In this document: positions 9,507-18,466 of the stretch, piece by piece
Position numbering within the stretch: position 1 is the first letter of the stretch
How the letters are laid out: every line of letters begins with the position of its first letter
Origin: Xanthomonas prunicola
GTDB lineage: Bacteria > Pseudomonadota > Gammaproteobacteria > Xanthomonadales > Xanthomonadaceae
Reading direction: 5' to 3'
Assembly: GCF_002846205.1 (NCBI RefSeq)
Contig: NZ_PHKV01000001.1
Span: 496,001-560,000 of the forward strand
Length of the DNA stretch: 64,000 bases
Translations under genes and position numbers: made by a program
Notes under the pieces: generated by a model
Databases searched by the model: none
Seen by the model: only the letters and a program-made list of their open reading frames with translations
Told to the model about the DNA's origin: nothing

Positions 9507-12479
9507 ATGGAAAAGCGTGAGCGTTCGAGTGGCAAGCAGTGGATCGTGGCAATCCTGACCGTCACCGGCATCGCATCGGCAGCGGCCGCCATGGCCGGCA
9601 CGGTGGAAGGCGATCTCAAGGAAGGCAGCAGCGGCAAACCGGCAGCGAATGCGAAGGTGCGTATTGCAGGTACTGCCTACAGCGCAGTGGCCGATGCGCG
9701 CGGGCATTTCATCATCCGTGACGTGCCTGCAGGGCAATACGCATTGAACCTGGACTACCCCGGCTTCAGCGCAGCGGAAACCAGCATCCAGGTCGGCGAG
9801 ACCGGTACCGCATCCGTGGCGATTGCGCTGGAAGAGGTCAAGCAAATGAAGGCGGTCAGCGTGGTGAGCAACCGCTACGACGCCAGCGACCTGAAGATCA
9901 ATGCCGCCAACACGGTCGACGTACTGTCGGCCAACGATCTGCAACGCACTGCCGTACACAACGTGGCCGAAGCGCTGGGCCTGATCGCCGGCATCAACAT
10001 CACCAGCACCGGCTCGGGCTACTTTGGCGGCATCGACGGTGCAGCGCGTGGCGAAGGCATGTTTGCCTCGGTACGCGGGCTGCCTTCCGAATACAACGTC
10101 AACATGATCGACGGCGTCACCGTGGCGCAGGGCATGCCGTACAGCCGCAGCGTGCAACTGAGCCTGTTGCCGCCCACGGGCCTGCAGACCATCGTCGCCA
10201 ACAAGACCTCCACCGCCGACATGGACGGCGATGCGATCGGCGGCACGCTGGATTTCCGCACCCCCACCGCCTACGACTTCAAGGACACCACCAGTGGCAG
10301 CGTCACCGGCAGCGGGCGGGTGGAAAGCCGCGCGCGCGACTACGGCGGCGATGGACTGGGCGGTGGATTTGGCGGCGAATTCCAGCACAAATTCGGCGAT
10401 GCGCAGCAGTTCGGCGTGTATGCCAGCGCGTACTACGACTACCGCACCACCACCAACAGTGAAGTGGCCGCGGCCACCAGCGCGCTCAACGATGGCTCGT
10501 GGGAATACTTGAACACCGACGCCAACGGCGGCAATGCAGCCGGCTTCGATCCGCAACACAACCTCACCAGCACTGGCATGAATGTGGGAATTGCTGCCGG
10601 CTGGGAGCGCCGCTACGGCGGCAATGCATCGTTCGATTGGCACGTGGATGACAGTCTGTCGCTGTACGCGCGCATGACCTACGCCTATGCCAAGACCGAC
10701 CAGGGCACCACCTTCGTGCAGTTGCTGCCGCAGGATGTGAGCTACCTGCCGACCAGCACACCTGGCGTGTCTACACCCAACATCGGCCGCATCGCCTCGC
10801 GCTTCTGGTACGAAACCAATCCGGAAGTTGCCGACCTGGCGACCTTCCAGCTCGGTGCGAAAAAGACCGTGGGCGGCTGGACGTTCATGCCCAACGTGTT
10901 CTACAGCTTCGGGAACAACGACCGCCCCGACCATGTTGAAATCGACGGGCGCGAAGACAAGTTCACCCAAGACAACTACGCCTACTCCGGCAACACGCTG
11001 GTGCGCTACGGCGGCGGCGCATTCCCATACCCGCAGCTCACACCTGCGTTGCTGGCGCAGGTCAACGACATCCCCTCGCTATTTGCCAGCAGCTACGGCG
11101 AGCAGACCAGGATTTTCTCCGGGCAGAAGCGTGGCGGCGCCCGCTTCGATACCCGTTACGACTTTGCTGACGGTGCGCTGCGCTCGGTGCAGTTCGGCGT
11201 GAAGTACAACAAGAGCAGACGCCTCTATACCAATCGCGACTGGTACACCGGCGGCGTGGACGGCACCACCACACTGGGCGAGTTGGGCATCTTCACTGGC
11301 ACCTATGGGTCGATCTTTCCCGGCAAATACCCCTGGAACACCCCGCGCGTGAGCGAAGCGGCCGTGGCCGGCGTGATCGCGCAGCACCTCACCGACGACG
11401 ATCTGGACACCTGCGGCAGCGCGTTCTACGTCAACAACTTCAACTGCAACACCATGCGCGGCACCGAGGCGGTGAGTGCGGCGTACGCCACCGCCACCTT
11501 TACCGTCGGCAATCTGGACATTGTGCCGGGCGTGCGCTTCGAGCACACCGGCATCGACAACACCTTCTGGGTCACGCCGGTAGATGCCGATGGCAACCAG
11601 ACCGTGGGCTACTTCGACCACAACCACACCTCCTACAACGAGCCATTGCCCAGCGTGTTCCTGACCTGGCGGCCGGATCTGCGCACTGCGTACCGCGCCT
11701 CGCTATGGACCAGCTACACACGGCCGGCATTCGTGCAGTTGGGTGGTGGCAGCCAGATCGACATCTCCAATGGCGTCACCACCATCACTCAGGGCAACCC
11801 GGATCTGAAGCCGATCGAATCCACCAACCTGGATCTGTCCGGCGAATGGTCGACCGAACGCGGCGGTTTTTTCTCGCTGGCCGGCTTCTACAAGCAGTTG
11901 CGTAACTACATCTACGACGCTGGCTCCGCGCAGGCCAACGGCACCACCACCGGCAGCGGCACCGTGCTGTATCACATGCCCACCAATGGCGGCGATGGCA
12001 CGATCTACGGCGTGGAAATCAGCGCTCGGCAAAAATTCCAGGACCTGCCCGCCCCGTTCGACGGCCTGGGCGTGAGCGCCAACGCCACCCGCCAACATGC
12101 ACGCGCCGACCTGGGCCTGGACGGCTTCGACAACGAACATATGCAATCGGCGCCGGCAGCCATGGCCAATCTGGAGGTGTTCTACGAACACAACGGGTTC
12201 TCGTTGAACCTGAGCTACCACTTCAGCAGTTCGTATCTGCTGGGCTACGACTTCCTGCACGAAGGCGCGCCGTGGAACGACCTGTGGGCACGCCCCACAC
12301 GGCGCGTGGATCTGCACACCGGCTACCGCTTCGACAATGGTGTGAGCATGGATCTGTCGATCTCCAACCTGACCAAGGAATACAGCTACTGGGCGCATGT
12401 GGGCCGCCGCAATCTGGCGATCTCCGACATCGTCGATGCGGGTAGCACTGCGCTGTTCACGGTCAAGTACGCGTTCTAG
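9507..12479 (+). CDS. TonB-dependent outer-membrane receptor
   Basis: 990 residues from the ATG at 9507, preceded by GCGAGG and giving a signal peptide of about 31 residues ending in AMAG. The order is a carboxypeptidase-regulatory-like beta-sandwich (about 32-110: EGDLKEGSSGKPAANAKVRI, YALNLDYPGF), a plug domain with MIDGVTVAQGMPYS, then a 22-strand barrel ending in TVKYAF with the terminal Phe needed for outer-membrane assembly. This matches the large Xanthomonas/Caulobacter receptor class that takes up plant oligosaccharides. Its place between nixI and GH35 suggests a glycan or glycopeptide substrate that the surface enzymes release. It probably heads the GH35-APC-PfkB-GH4 operon; the gap to GH35 is 97 bases. 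Confidence 0.9.
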   Translation: MEKRERSSGKQWIVAILTVTGIASAAAAMAGTVEGDLKEGSSGKPAANAKVRIAGTAYSAVADARGHFIIRDVPAGQYALNLDYPGFSAAETSIQVGETGTASVAIALEEVKQMKAVSVVSNRYDASDLKINAANTVDVLSANDLQRTAVHNVAEALGLIAGINITSTGSGYFGGIDGAARGEGMFASVRGLPSEYNVNMIDGVTVAQGMPYSRSVQLSLLPPTGLQTIVANKTSTADMDGDAIGGTLDFRTPTAYDFKDTTSGSVTGSGRVESRARDYGGDGLGGGFGGEFQHKFGDAQQFGVYASAYYDYRTTTNSEVAAATSALNDGSWEYLNTDANGGNAAGFDPQHNLTSTGMNVGIAAGWERRYGGNASFDWHVDDSLSLYARMTYAYAKTDQGTTFVQLLPQDVSYLPTSTPGVSTPNIGRIASRFWYETNPEVADLATFQLGAKKTVGGWTFMPNVFYSFGNNDRPDHVEIDGREDKFTQDNYAYSGNTLVRYGGGAFPYPQLTPALLAQVNDIPSLFASSYGEQTRIFSGQKRGGARFDTRYDFADGALRSVQFGVKYNKSRRLYTNRDWYTGGVDGTTTLGELGIFTGTYGSIFPGKYPWNTPRVSEAAVAGVIAQHLTDDDLDTCGSAFYVNNFNCNTMRGTEAVSAAYATATFTVGNLDIVPGVRFEHTGIDNTFWVTPVDADGNQTVGYFDHNHTSYNEPLPSVFLTWRPDLRTAYRASLWTSYTRPAFVQLGGGSQIDISNGVTTITQGNPDLKPIESTNLDLSGEWSTERGGFFSLAGFYKQLRNYIYDAGSAQANGTTTGSGTVLYHMPTNGGDGTIYGVEISARQKFQDLPAPFDGLGVSANATRQHARADLGLDGFDNEHMQSAPAAMANLEVFYEHNGFSLNLSYHFSSSYLLGYDFLHEGAPWNDLWARPTRRVDLHTGYRFDNGVSMDLSISNLTKEYSYWAHVGRRNLAISDIVDAGSTALFTVKYAF

Positions 12480-12576
12480 CAGTGGGCCGCACCGCGCTGT
12501 GCCACGTGCTTGGCGACGCTTCGTAGCGTGGCGCGCTGCGGGACGGCGCAGCAGTTCTTCCCTGGCTGGAGAGACG

Positions 12577-14490
12577 ATGAAACGCAGGAGCCTGTGCATG
12601 TTCGGCCTGTTCGCACCGCTCGGTCTGGCGGCCGCGCCGGCGGTGCGGTCGTCGCTGCGTGCGCCGTTGCCGGATGGCCGCCCACATGCGTTTGGGTTCG
12701 AACGCGGACAGTTCGTCCTGGACCGGCAGCCGTGGCAACTGCGCAGTGGCGAGATGCATCCGCTGCGCATTGCCCGTGCGGATTGGCTGCAGCGCATCCG
12801 TATGGCGAAGGCGATGGGCTTGAACACCATTGCGCTGTACCTAATGTGGAATGCCTACGAGCGTGAGCCGGGGCAGTTCGATTTTGCGACCGGCGAGCGC
12901 GACTTTGTCGCCTTCATCAAACTCTGCCAGCAGGAAGGCATGTGGGTGTATCTGCGCCCCGGCCCTTACGTGTGCGCGGAATGGACGCTGGGCGGATTGC
13001 CGCCGTATCTGCTGCGCGAACCAGGCCTACGGCTGCGCGACGCGAGCGATGCGCGTTACATGGCCGCGGTGCAGCGCTATATCGCCGCCGTGGCGCCGCG
13101 CATCGCGCCGCTGATGGTCGATGCCGGCGGGCCGGTGCTGATGCTGCAGATCGAAAACGAATACAGCATGTACGGCAGCGACGTGGGCTATCTGCAAACG
13201 CTGGCGGCGTTATGGCGTGCGCATGGCATCAACGGCCCGTTTTCGCTCGCAGAAGGCATGAAGGATCTGCGCCGACGCAAAGCCTATCTGCCCGGTGCGG
13301 CGCTGGGTCTGGATGGTGCAGAGCTGCCCGACTTGCAGGAGGCAAAGACCATCGCAGGCGATGCTCCGGTGTGGGTCGCCGAAGGCTATCCAGGCTGGTT
13401 GACGCATTGGGGCGATGCCGATGTGGCACGCCGCGACTACGCACCGATGCTGCAGCAACTGATGGCGGCTGGCTACTCGTTCAATCTGTATGTGGTGCAT
13501 GGCGGCAGCAATTTCGGGCTGAGCGCTGGCGCCAATGCCGAAGACGACGGTTCGCAATTCCAGCCGGTGCTCACCAGCTACGACTACAGCGCACCGATCG
13601 ACGAAGGTGGCCGCGCCACGCCGGCCTACATGGCACTGCGCACCCTCATTGCCCAACACGGTAGCGGCCCGCTGCCAGCAATTCCGGCGGCGCCGGCGCG
13701 CACCCGCTTCGATGCGGTGATTGCACAGCCCGTTGCGTCGCTATGGGACAACCTGGGCGATCAGCCAGTGCACACCGGTCGACCTACCGACAACCAGAGC
13801 TTGCTCACGCAGAATCTGGGACTGGTGATTTACCGGCGCCGCATTGCCGCCGGCACGCAACTGGATCTTGGCCGGGTGCACGACTACGCCGCAGTGCACC
13901 TGGATGGCTGCGAGATCGGTCACGTCTCGCGCATGCGGCACGCGCGTCTCAACAGTGCCGCGCAACTCGCCCTGCCGAATGCCGCTGCCAAGGACCGCCT
14001 ACTCGACGTGCTGGTCGACAGCTTCGGCCACATCAATTTCGGTCCGGCACTCGGCGATGCCAAGGGCTTGCTCGGCCCGGTGCAACTGGATGGCCGTGAG
14101 CTGCGCGGCTGGCAGGTACACGGCATCGCACTGGATGGCGACAGCGCGCCCACACTGCGCCCAATGCAGGAACCAGCCACGCGTCCCGGCCTGTTCTTCG
14201 CCGCCGATATCGCACTGCAAACGGTCGGCGACGTGTACCTGGACATGCGCCATTGGCACAAAGGCTATCTATGGGTCAACGGGCGTTTGTTGGGCCGCTA
14301 CTGGAACATCGGGCCGCAGCAGTGTCTGTTCTGCCCTGGCGCGTGGTTGCGCAAAGGCAACAACGCGGTGTTGGTGCTGGACCTGCATCAGCTGCAAGCC
14401 ACTGCAATCCACTCCGCCGACAACTTACGCGCTGCACATGGCGCGACCGCTGCAGCAAGCAACACGCATGTGGCGTACAGCGCATGCTGA
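12577..14490 (+). CDS. GH35 glycosidase, divergent beta-galactosidase type (first copy)
   Basis: 637 residues. The start at 12577 has CTGGAGAG upstream and a short hydrophobic leader (CMFGLFAPLGLAAAPA). The GH35 barrel is clear: LRSGEMHPLRI, RPGPYVCAEW, then LQIENEYSMYG with the acid/base at E195. The nucleophile region reads VAEGYPGWLTHWG (E269), where ordinary members have EYW/EFWxGWFDHWG, so the specificity pocket differs. C-terminal jelly-roll domains follow. It shares family with the GH35 at 22.6 kb but the two are distant, which argues for different substrates. Its last 7 bases overlap the APC permease gene. Confidence 0.82.
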   Translation: MKRRSLCMFGLFAPLGLAAAPAVRSSLRAPLPDGRPHAFGFERGQFVLDRQPWQLRSGEMHPLRIARADWLQRIRMAKAMGLNTIALYLMWNAYEREPGQFDFATGERDFVAFIKLCQQEGMWVYLRPGPYVCAEWTLGGLPPYLLREPGLRLRDASDARYMAAVQRYIAAVAPRIAPLMVDAGGPVLMLQIENEYSMYGSDVGYLQTLAALWRAHGINGPFSLAEGMKDLRRRKAYLPGAALGLDGAELPDLQEAKTIAGDAPVWVAEGYPGWLTHWGDADVARRDYAPMLQQLMAAGYSFNLYVVHGGSNFGLSAGANAEDDGSQFQPVLTSYDYSAPIDEGGRATPAYMALRTLIAQHGSGPLPAIPAAPARTRFDAVIAQPVASLWDNLGDQPVHTGRPTDNQSLLTQNLGLVIYRRRIAAGTQLDLGRVHDYAAVHLDGCEIGHVSRMRHARLNSAAQLALPNAAAKDRLLDVLVDSFGHINFGPALGDAKGLLGPVQLDGRELRGWQVHGIALDGDSAPTLRPMQEPATRPGLFFAADIALQTVGDVYLDMRHWHKGYLWVNGRLLGRYWNIGPQQCLFCPGAWLRKGNNAVLVLDLHQLQATAIHSADNLRAAHGATAAASNTHVAYSAC

Positions 14491-15854
14491 GCCCCTCGGT
14501 GGTGCTGCCATCGTCCACCGCAGCTGCCGCCGCTCCGCCGCGCACGCTGGGTTTCTGGAGCGCGCTGTCGGCCAATCTGCTCAACATGATCGGCATCGGC
14601 CCGTTCATCACCATCCCATTGGCGCTATCGGCGTTAGCCGGGCCATCGGTCTTGATCGGCTGGGTGGCCGGCGCGTTCTTGTGCTTGTGCGATGGGCTGG
14701 TGTGGGCCGAACTCGGCGCTGCGATTCCGCGCTCGGGCGGGCCGTACCACTACCTGCGCGAAGCGTACGGCCGCGAGCGCTGGGGGCGCCTATTCGGGTT
14801 TTTGTACCTGTGGCAAACACTGCTGACCGCACCGCTGTCGGTGGGCTCGGCGGCGGTGGGCTGCGTGCAATATCTGGCGTTCTTGCTGCCCGGCCTGGGC
14901 CACGCCCAGCTCACCACCATGGCAATGGCGTTGTGCGCCTTCAACACGCTGCTGCTGTATCGCAAGGTGCGCTCGGTGCAGCTGCTGTCGCTGCTGGTCA
15001 GTGCGGTGGTGATAGGTGCCTGCGTGTGGATCATCGGCAGCGGCGTGCTGCATTTCGATATGGGCATTGCGGGCGATTTCATGCGTGCGCGCCCGGCCTC
15101 ACCGCATGGGTTCTGGCTAGGCTTCGGCGCGGTGGCATTGATCGCCGTCTACGATTACGGCGGCTACAACAACGTGTGCATGCTGGGTGGCGAGATCCGC
15201 AAGCCACGCCGCAACATTCCACGTGCAGTGCTGGTCTCGATCCCGATCGTGGCGCTGCTGTATCTGGGCCTCAACGTCACCTTGCTCGGCGTGCTGCCCT
15301 GGCAGCAGGCGGCGCACTCCAAGGCGGTGATGGCCGACTTCATGCAGACCATTTACGGGCCCGCCGGCAGCACCGTGGCGGTGGCGTTGATCGTGCTGGC
15401 GAGCTGGGGTTCGGCGCTGGTGGTGTTGCTGGGGTATTCGCGGGTGCCGTATGCGGCCGCAGCGGCCGGGCAATTCTTCGGCGTGTTTGCACGGCTGCAT
15501 CCGCGTGGCGGCTTTCCTACCGTGTCGCTGCTATTCGTCGGTGCAACGTCGGTGCTGGCCTGCCTGCTGTCGCTGGATGATCTGATCGCCACCTTGATGA
15601 TCATCCAGATCCTGTTCCAGTTTCTGGCGCAATGCCTGGCAGTGGTGCTGTTGCGACGCAAGCGGCGACGCCGTGCGTTTTCGATGCCGCTCTACCCCTG
15701 GCCGCTGTTGATCAGCGTAGCCGGCTGGTTCTACCTGCTTGCCACCAGCCCCGGCCACCGCGTACTGGCTGCGGTACTGGCGCTGTGCGTGGGCAGTGCG
15801 TTGTATTTGATCCAGGCACGGAGGGAGCGCGCATGGCCGTTCCAGCTGCAATGA
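14484..15854 (+). CDS. APC-superfamily permease (amino acid/polyamine type)
   Basis: 456 residues, about 12 hydrophobic segments. It starts at the ATG at 14484, inside the end of GH35 (7-base overlap). The first helix carries NLLNMIGIGPFITIPLAL, the unwound Gly-rich helix 1 of APC transporters that binds the amino group and carboxylate of amino acids. Later helices contain YDYGGYNNVCMLGGEIRKPRRNIPRA, the family motif after helix 6. The family moves amino acids, polyamines or glycated amino acids such as fructoselysine (FrlA), and is unusual in a glycan operon where MFS or SSS sugar porters are common. This suggests the imported solute is a glycosylated or amino-bearing compound. The 3' end overlaps the kinase gene by 22 bases. 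Confidence 0.85.
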   Translation: MLSPSVVLPSSTAAAAAPPRTLGFWSALSANLLNMIGIGPFITIPLALSALAGPSVLIGWVAGAFLCLCDGLVWAELGAAIPRSGGPYHYLREAYGRERWGRLFGFLYLWQTLLTAPLSVGSAAVGCVQYLAFLLPGLGHAQLTTMAMALCAFNTLLLYRKVRSVQLLSLLVSAVVIGACVWIIGSGVLHFDMGIAGDFMRARPASPHGFWLGFGAVALIAVYDYGGYNNVCMLGGEIRKPRRNIPRAVLVSIPIVALLYLGLNVTLLGVLPWQQAAHSKAVMADFMQTIYGPAGSTVAVALIVLASWGSALVVLLGYSRVPYAAAAAGQFFGVFARLHPRGGFPTVSLLFVGATSVLACLLSLDDLIATLMIIQILFQFLAQCLAVVLLRRKRRRRAFSMPLYPWPLLISVAGWFYLLATSPGHRVLAAVLALCVGSALYLIQARRERAWPFQLQ

Positions 15855-16768
15855 GCACCAAGCACCTCATGGTGGTTGGTGAGGTCTATCTCGACCATAT
15901 CTTCAGCGGCTTCGAGCGTTGGCCGGCACCCGGCGAAGAAGCGCTTGCGCGCCATTACAGGCGCGAACTCGGCGGCGGCACACTCATCACCGCCTGTGCG
16001 CTCGCACGGCTGGGCTGTCGCATGCGCGTGCTCGGTGCGATCGGTGCGCAGGACCGTGAGGTGTTCGCGCAGCGCCTGAGCGCGTTTGGTGTGTCCGCCG
16101 ATGGCCTGATCGACTCGCCGGCCGGCACCGGCGTCACCACCAGCGTATCGCGACAGGACGACCGATCGTTCTTCACGTATCACGGCGCCAATGCCGACCT
16201 GAGTACGCTTCTACTGCGCGATGACTCCATCGCTGCGATGTCTGCGGCCACCCACGTGCACTTCGCCTTGCCGCTGCCTGCTGCAGTGGCGCAGACCCTC
16301 CTGCCGCTGCTGGCGCGTGCCGGCTGCAGCACCTCGCTGGATGTCGGCTTCAGCCCGGCATGGCTGACCGATACCGCCAATCACGCCACCTGCCGCGCGG
16401 TGACCTGGTTTTTGCCTAACCAGAAGGAAGCCGCGCTGATGGGCTGCGGCGATGACGCAGATGCCTGCTTGGCATGGGCCCGCGCGCTCGGCCTGCGCCA
16501 GACGGTGATCAAGCGCGGCGCTGCCGGCGCGATGGTCATCGATGCCGACGGCGCGCGCCGGGTCGCCGCACCCATCGTGCCGGTGCGCGACACCACCGGC
16601 GCTGGCGATGCCTTCGATGCCGGCTTTATCGCCGCCCAACGACGCGGCCTGTCGCTGGACGAGAGCGCACAACACGGCTGCCATGCGGGCGCGGCCTGCT
16701 GCAGCGCGCTCGGGGCGCTCGACGGCCTGTTTCTTTTATCCCCCCCCACACACGAGGACATTTCATGA
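15833..16768 (+). CDS. PfkB-family carbohydrate kinase
   Basis: 311 residues from the ATG at 15833, with a strong GGAGGG site lying in the end of the permease gene. The PfkB signatures are present: an N-terminal GEVYLDHI and RELGGGTLITACALARLG region that binds the sugar, and DTTGAGDAFDAGF near the end with the catalytic base at D259 and the anion hole. PfkB kinases phosphorylate sugars, nucleosides and glycated amino acids (for example FrlD on fructoselysine). Here it is translationally coupled on both sides, to an APC permease and a GH4 enzyme that normally needs a 6-phosphorylated glycoside. I infer that it phosphorylates the imported glycoside. Confidence 0.85.
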   Translation: MAVPAAMSTKHLMVVGEVYLDHIFSGFERWPAPGEEALARHYRRELGGGTLITACALARLGCRMRVLGAIGAQDREVFAQRLSAFGVSADGLIDSPAGTGVTTSVSRQDDRSFFTYHGANADLSTLLLRDDSIAAMSAATHVHFALPLPAAVAQTLLPLLARAGCSTSLDVGFSPAWLTDTANHATCRAVTWFLPNQKEAALMGCGDDADACLAWARALGLRQTVIKRGAAGAMVIDADGARRVAAPIVPVRDTTGAGDAFDAGFIAAQRRGLSLDESAQHGCHAGAACCSALGALDGLFLLSPPTHEDIS

Positions 16769-18189
16769 GCAGTTCTGTCGACAATCGCAAGCTCACCCTG
16801 ATCGGCGGCGGCGGCGTCCGCACGCCGTTGGTGGTGTACGGCGTCAACGAAGCCGCCGAAGCGCTGGGCGCGCGCGAGATCGTGCTGTACGACCCGGACC
16901 AGGAGCGGTTGGCGCTGATGGTGGCGATGGGCCGCGCCATCGTGGCCGAGGCCGGCGGTGCGTTGCAGGTGCATGCGGCGCCCTCGCTGGAAGCGGCGAT
17001 CGAAGGCGCGCATTTCGTGCTCAACAGCATCCGCGTCGGCGGCATTGCGCAGCGTGCCTCCGACGAGCACACCATCATTGCCCACGGCTATTCCGGCCAG
17101 GAAACCACCGGCCCCGGCGGTGTCGCCAAGGCGCTGCGCACGGTCCCGGTGGCGATCGAACAGGCGCGCATGATCGAACGCCTGAGCCCGGACGCCTGGC
17201 TGGTGAGCTTCACCAACCCCGCCGGTCTGATCACCCAGGCCATCAGCGCGCATACCCGCGCGCGCGTGGTCGGTATTTGCGATACGCCGGTGGAGCTATT
17301 CCACAACATCGCGCGCGCACTCGGCGAGCCAGCCGCCGATGTGGAATGCGAATACGTCGGGCTCAATCATCTGGGCTGGATCCGCGCAGTGCGCCTGCGT
17401 GGCGAAGACATCCTCGACCGCGTGCTTGCCGACGACGCCATCCTGCGCCAGCTGTACCTGGCGCCGTTGTTCGACTTCGACATGCTGCGGGCGCTGCGGC
17501 TGATCCCCACCGAATACCTGTATTTCTTCTACGAGCGTCGTCGCGCCCTGGAGAACCAGCGCGCCAGCGGCGCGAGCCGTGGGGGCGAGATCGAGCGGCT
17601 CAACCGCACGCTCATCGGCGACCTTCGCAGCCGCCTGGATGCCGGCGACACCACCGGCGCGGTGCAAACCTACGCCGCCTACCTGGCGCAGCGCTCCGGC
17701 TCGTACATGAAGCTGGAAGCCGAGGCCGGCTCGGCGTTCGCGTCCGACCTGGCACCACAGCCCGACCCGTTCCGCGCCAGCACCGGCTATCACCGCATCG
17801 CAGTGGATGTGATGAGCGCGCTGACCGGTGCCCGCCCCGCCCGGCATGTGGTCAACGTGCGCAACCAGGGCGCGATGGCCGAGCTGGCCGACGACGACAT
17901 CGTGGAAATTGCCGCAGACATCGACCGCGACCGCATCGTGCCGATCCCGGCCGCGCCGCTGCCAAGCGCCGTGCAGGGGCTGGTGCGCACGGTCAAGGCC
18001 TACGAGCACGCAGCCATCGACGCGGCCCTCAGCGGCAGCCACCTGGACGCCTGCAAGGCCATGCTGATCCATCCGGCGATCGGCGAATGGAGCCCGGCGC
18101 GGCGGCTGCTCGACGCATTGTTCGGCCATGCGCACGACGATGGCCACTGCGCGGGGCCAGCACAGTGGCGGGGGCACGCGGTGGGCTGA
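16765..18189 (+). CDS. GH4 NAD-dependent 6-phospho-glycosidase-like enzyme
   Basis: 474 residues; the start overlaps the kinase stop in an ATGA and has CGAGGA 6 bases upstream. The N-terminus is the GH4 Rossmann fold ([14 protein letters not shown], then [11 protein letters not shown] for NAD binding). [11 protein letters not shown] is present. The Mn-binding residues appear as C172 in GICDTP and H202 in GLNHLGW. The Cys motif varies by substrate in this family: CNxP in 6-phospho-beta-glucosidases, CDMP in phospho-alpha-glucosidases. CDTP is close to the phosphosugar types. GH4 enzymes cut by oxidation at C3, elimination and reduction, and tolerate either anomer. With no PTS nearby, the PfkB kinase probably supplies the phosphate. 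The last residues are less conserved. Confidence 0.85.
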   Translation: MSSSVDNRKLTLIGGGGVRTPLVVYGVNEAAEALGAREIVLYDPDQERLALMVAMGRAIVAEAGGALQVHAAPSLEAAIEGAHFVLNSIRVGGIAQRASDEHTIIAHGYSGQETTGPGGVAKALRTVPVAIEQARMIERLSPDAWLVSFTNPAGLITQAISAHTRARVVGICDTPVELFHNIARALGEPAADVECEYVGLNHLGWIRAVRLRGEDILDRVLADDAILRQLYLAPLFDFDMLRALRLIPTEYLYFFYERRRALENQRASGASRGGEIERLNRTLIGDLRSRLDAGDTTGAVQTYAAYLAQRSGSYMKLEAEAGSAFASDLAPQPDPFRASTGYHRIAVDVMSALTGARPARHVVNVRNQGAMAELADDDIVEIAADIDRDRIVPIPAAPLPSAVQGLVRTVKAYEHAAIDAALSGSHLDACKAMLIHPAIGEWSPARRLLDALFGHAHDDGHCAGPAQWRGHAVG

Positions 18190-18466
18190 TGTCGGGGCAC
18201 TGCCATTGCCGCCGCGCTGGAGTGACAAGGGCACGCTGGGTCTAGCGCGGTTCGAGGCCGATGGCACCAATGACGCAGTGTGTAGCGCAATCGCACAGGC
18301 ATACGGCGCCGGATTGTGCGAACGCACTATGCACATTCGGCGCACACGTTGTATGGTCATCGGAAATTGGTCATGCATAGGTCTCATCAGTAGCCAGCGA
18401 GTGACGCGGCGGCTGGAGCGGCATTTGTGGTGCAGGCCTGTTGCCGAATCCAAGGAGTTCCAGGTC

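Noticed and set aside
18190-18466. Possible LacI-type operator in the gap before nixJ
   Set aside because: I looked for a central-CG palindrome near the start of nixJ and found only weak, imperfect symmetry; nothing strong enough to report.
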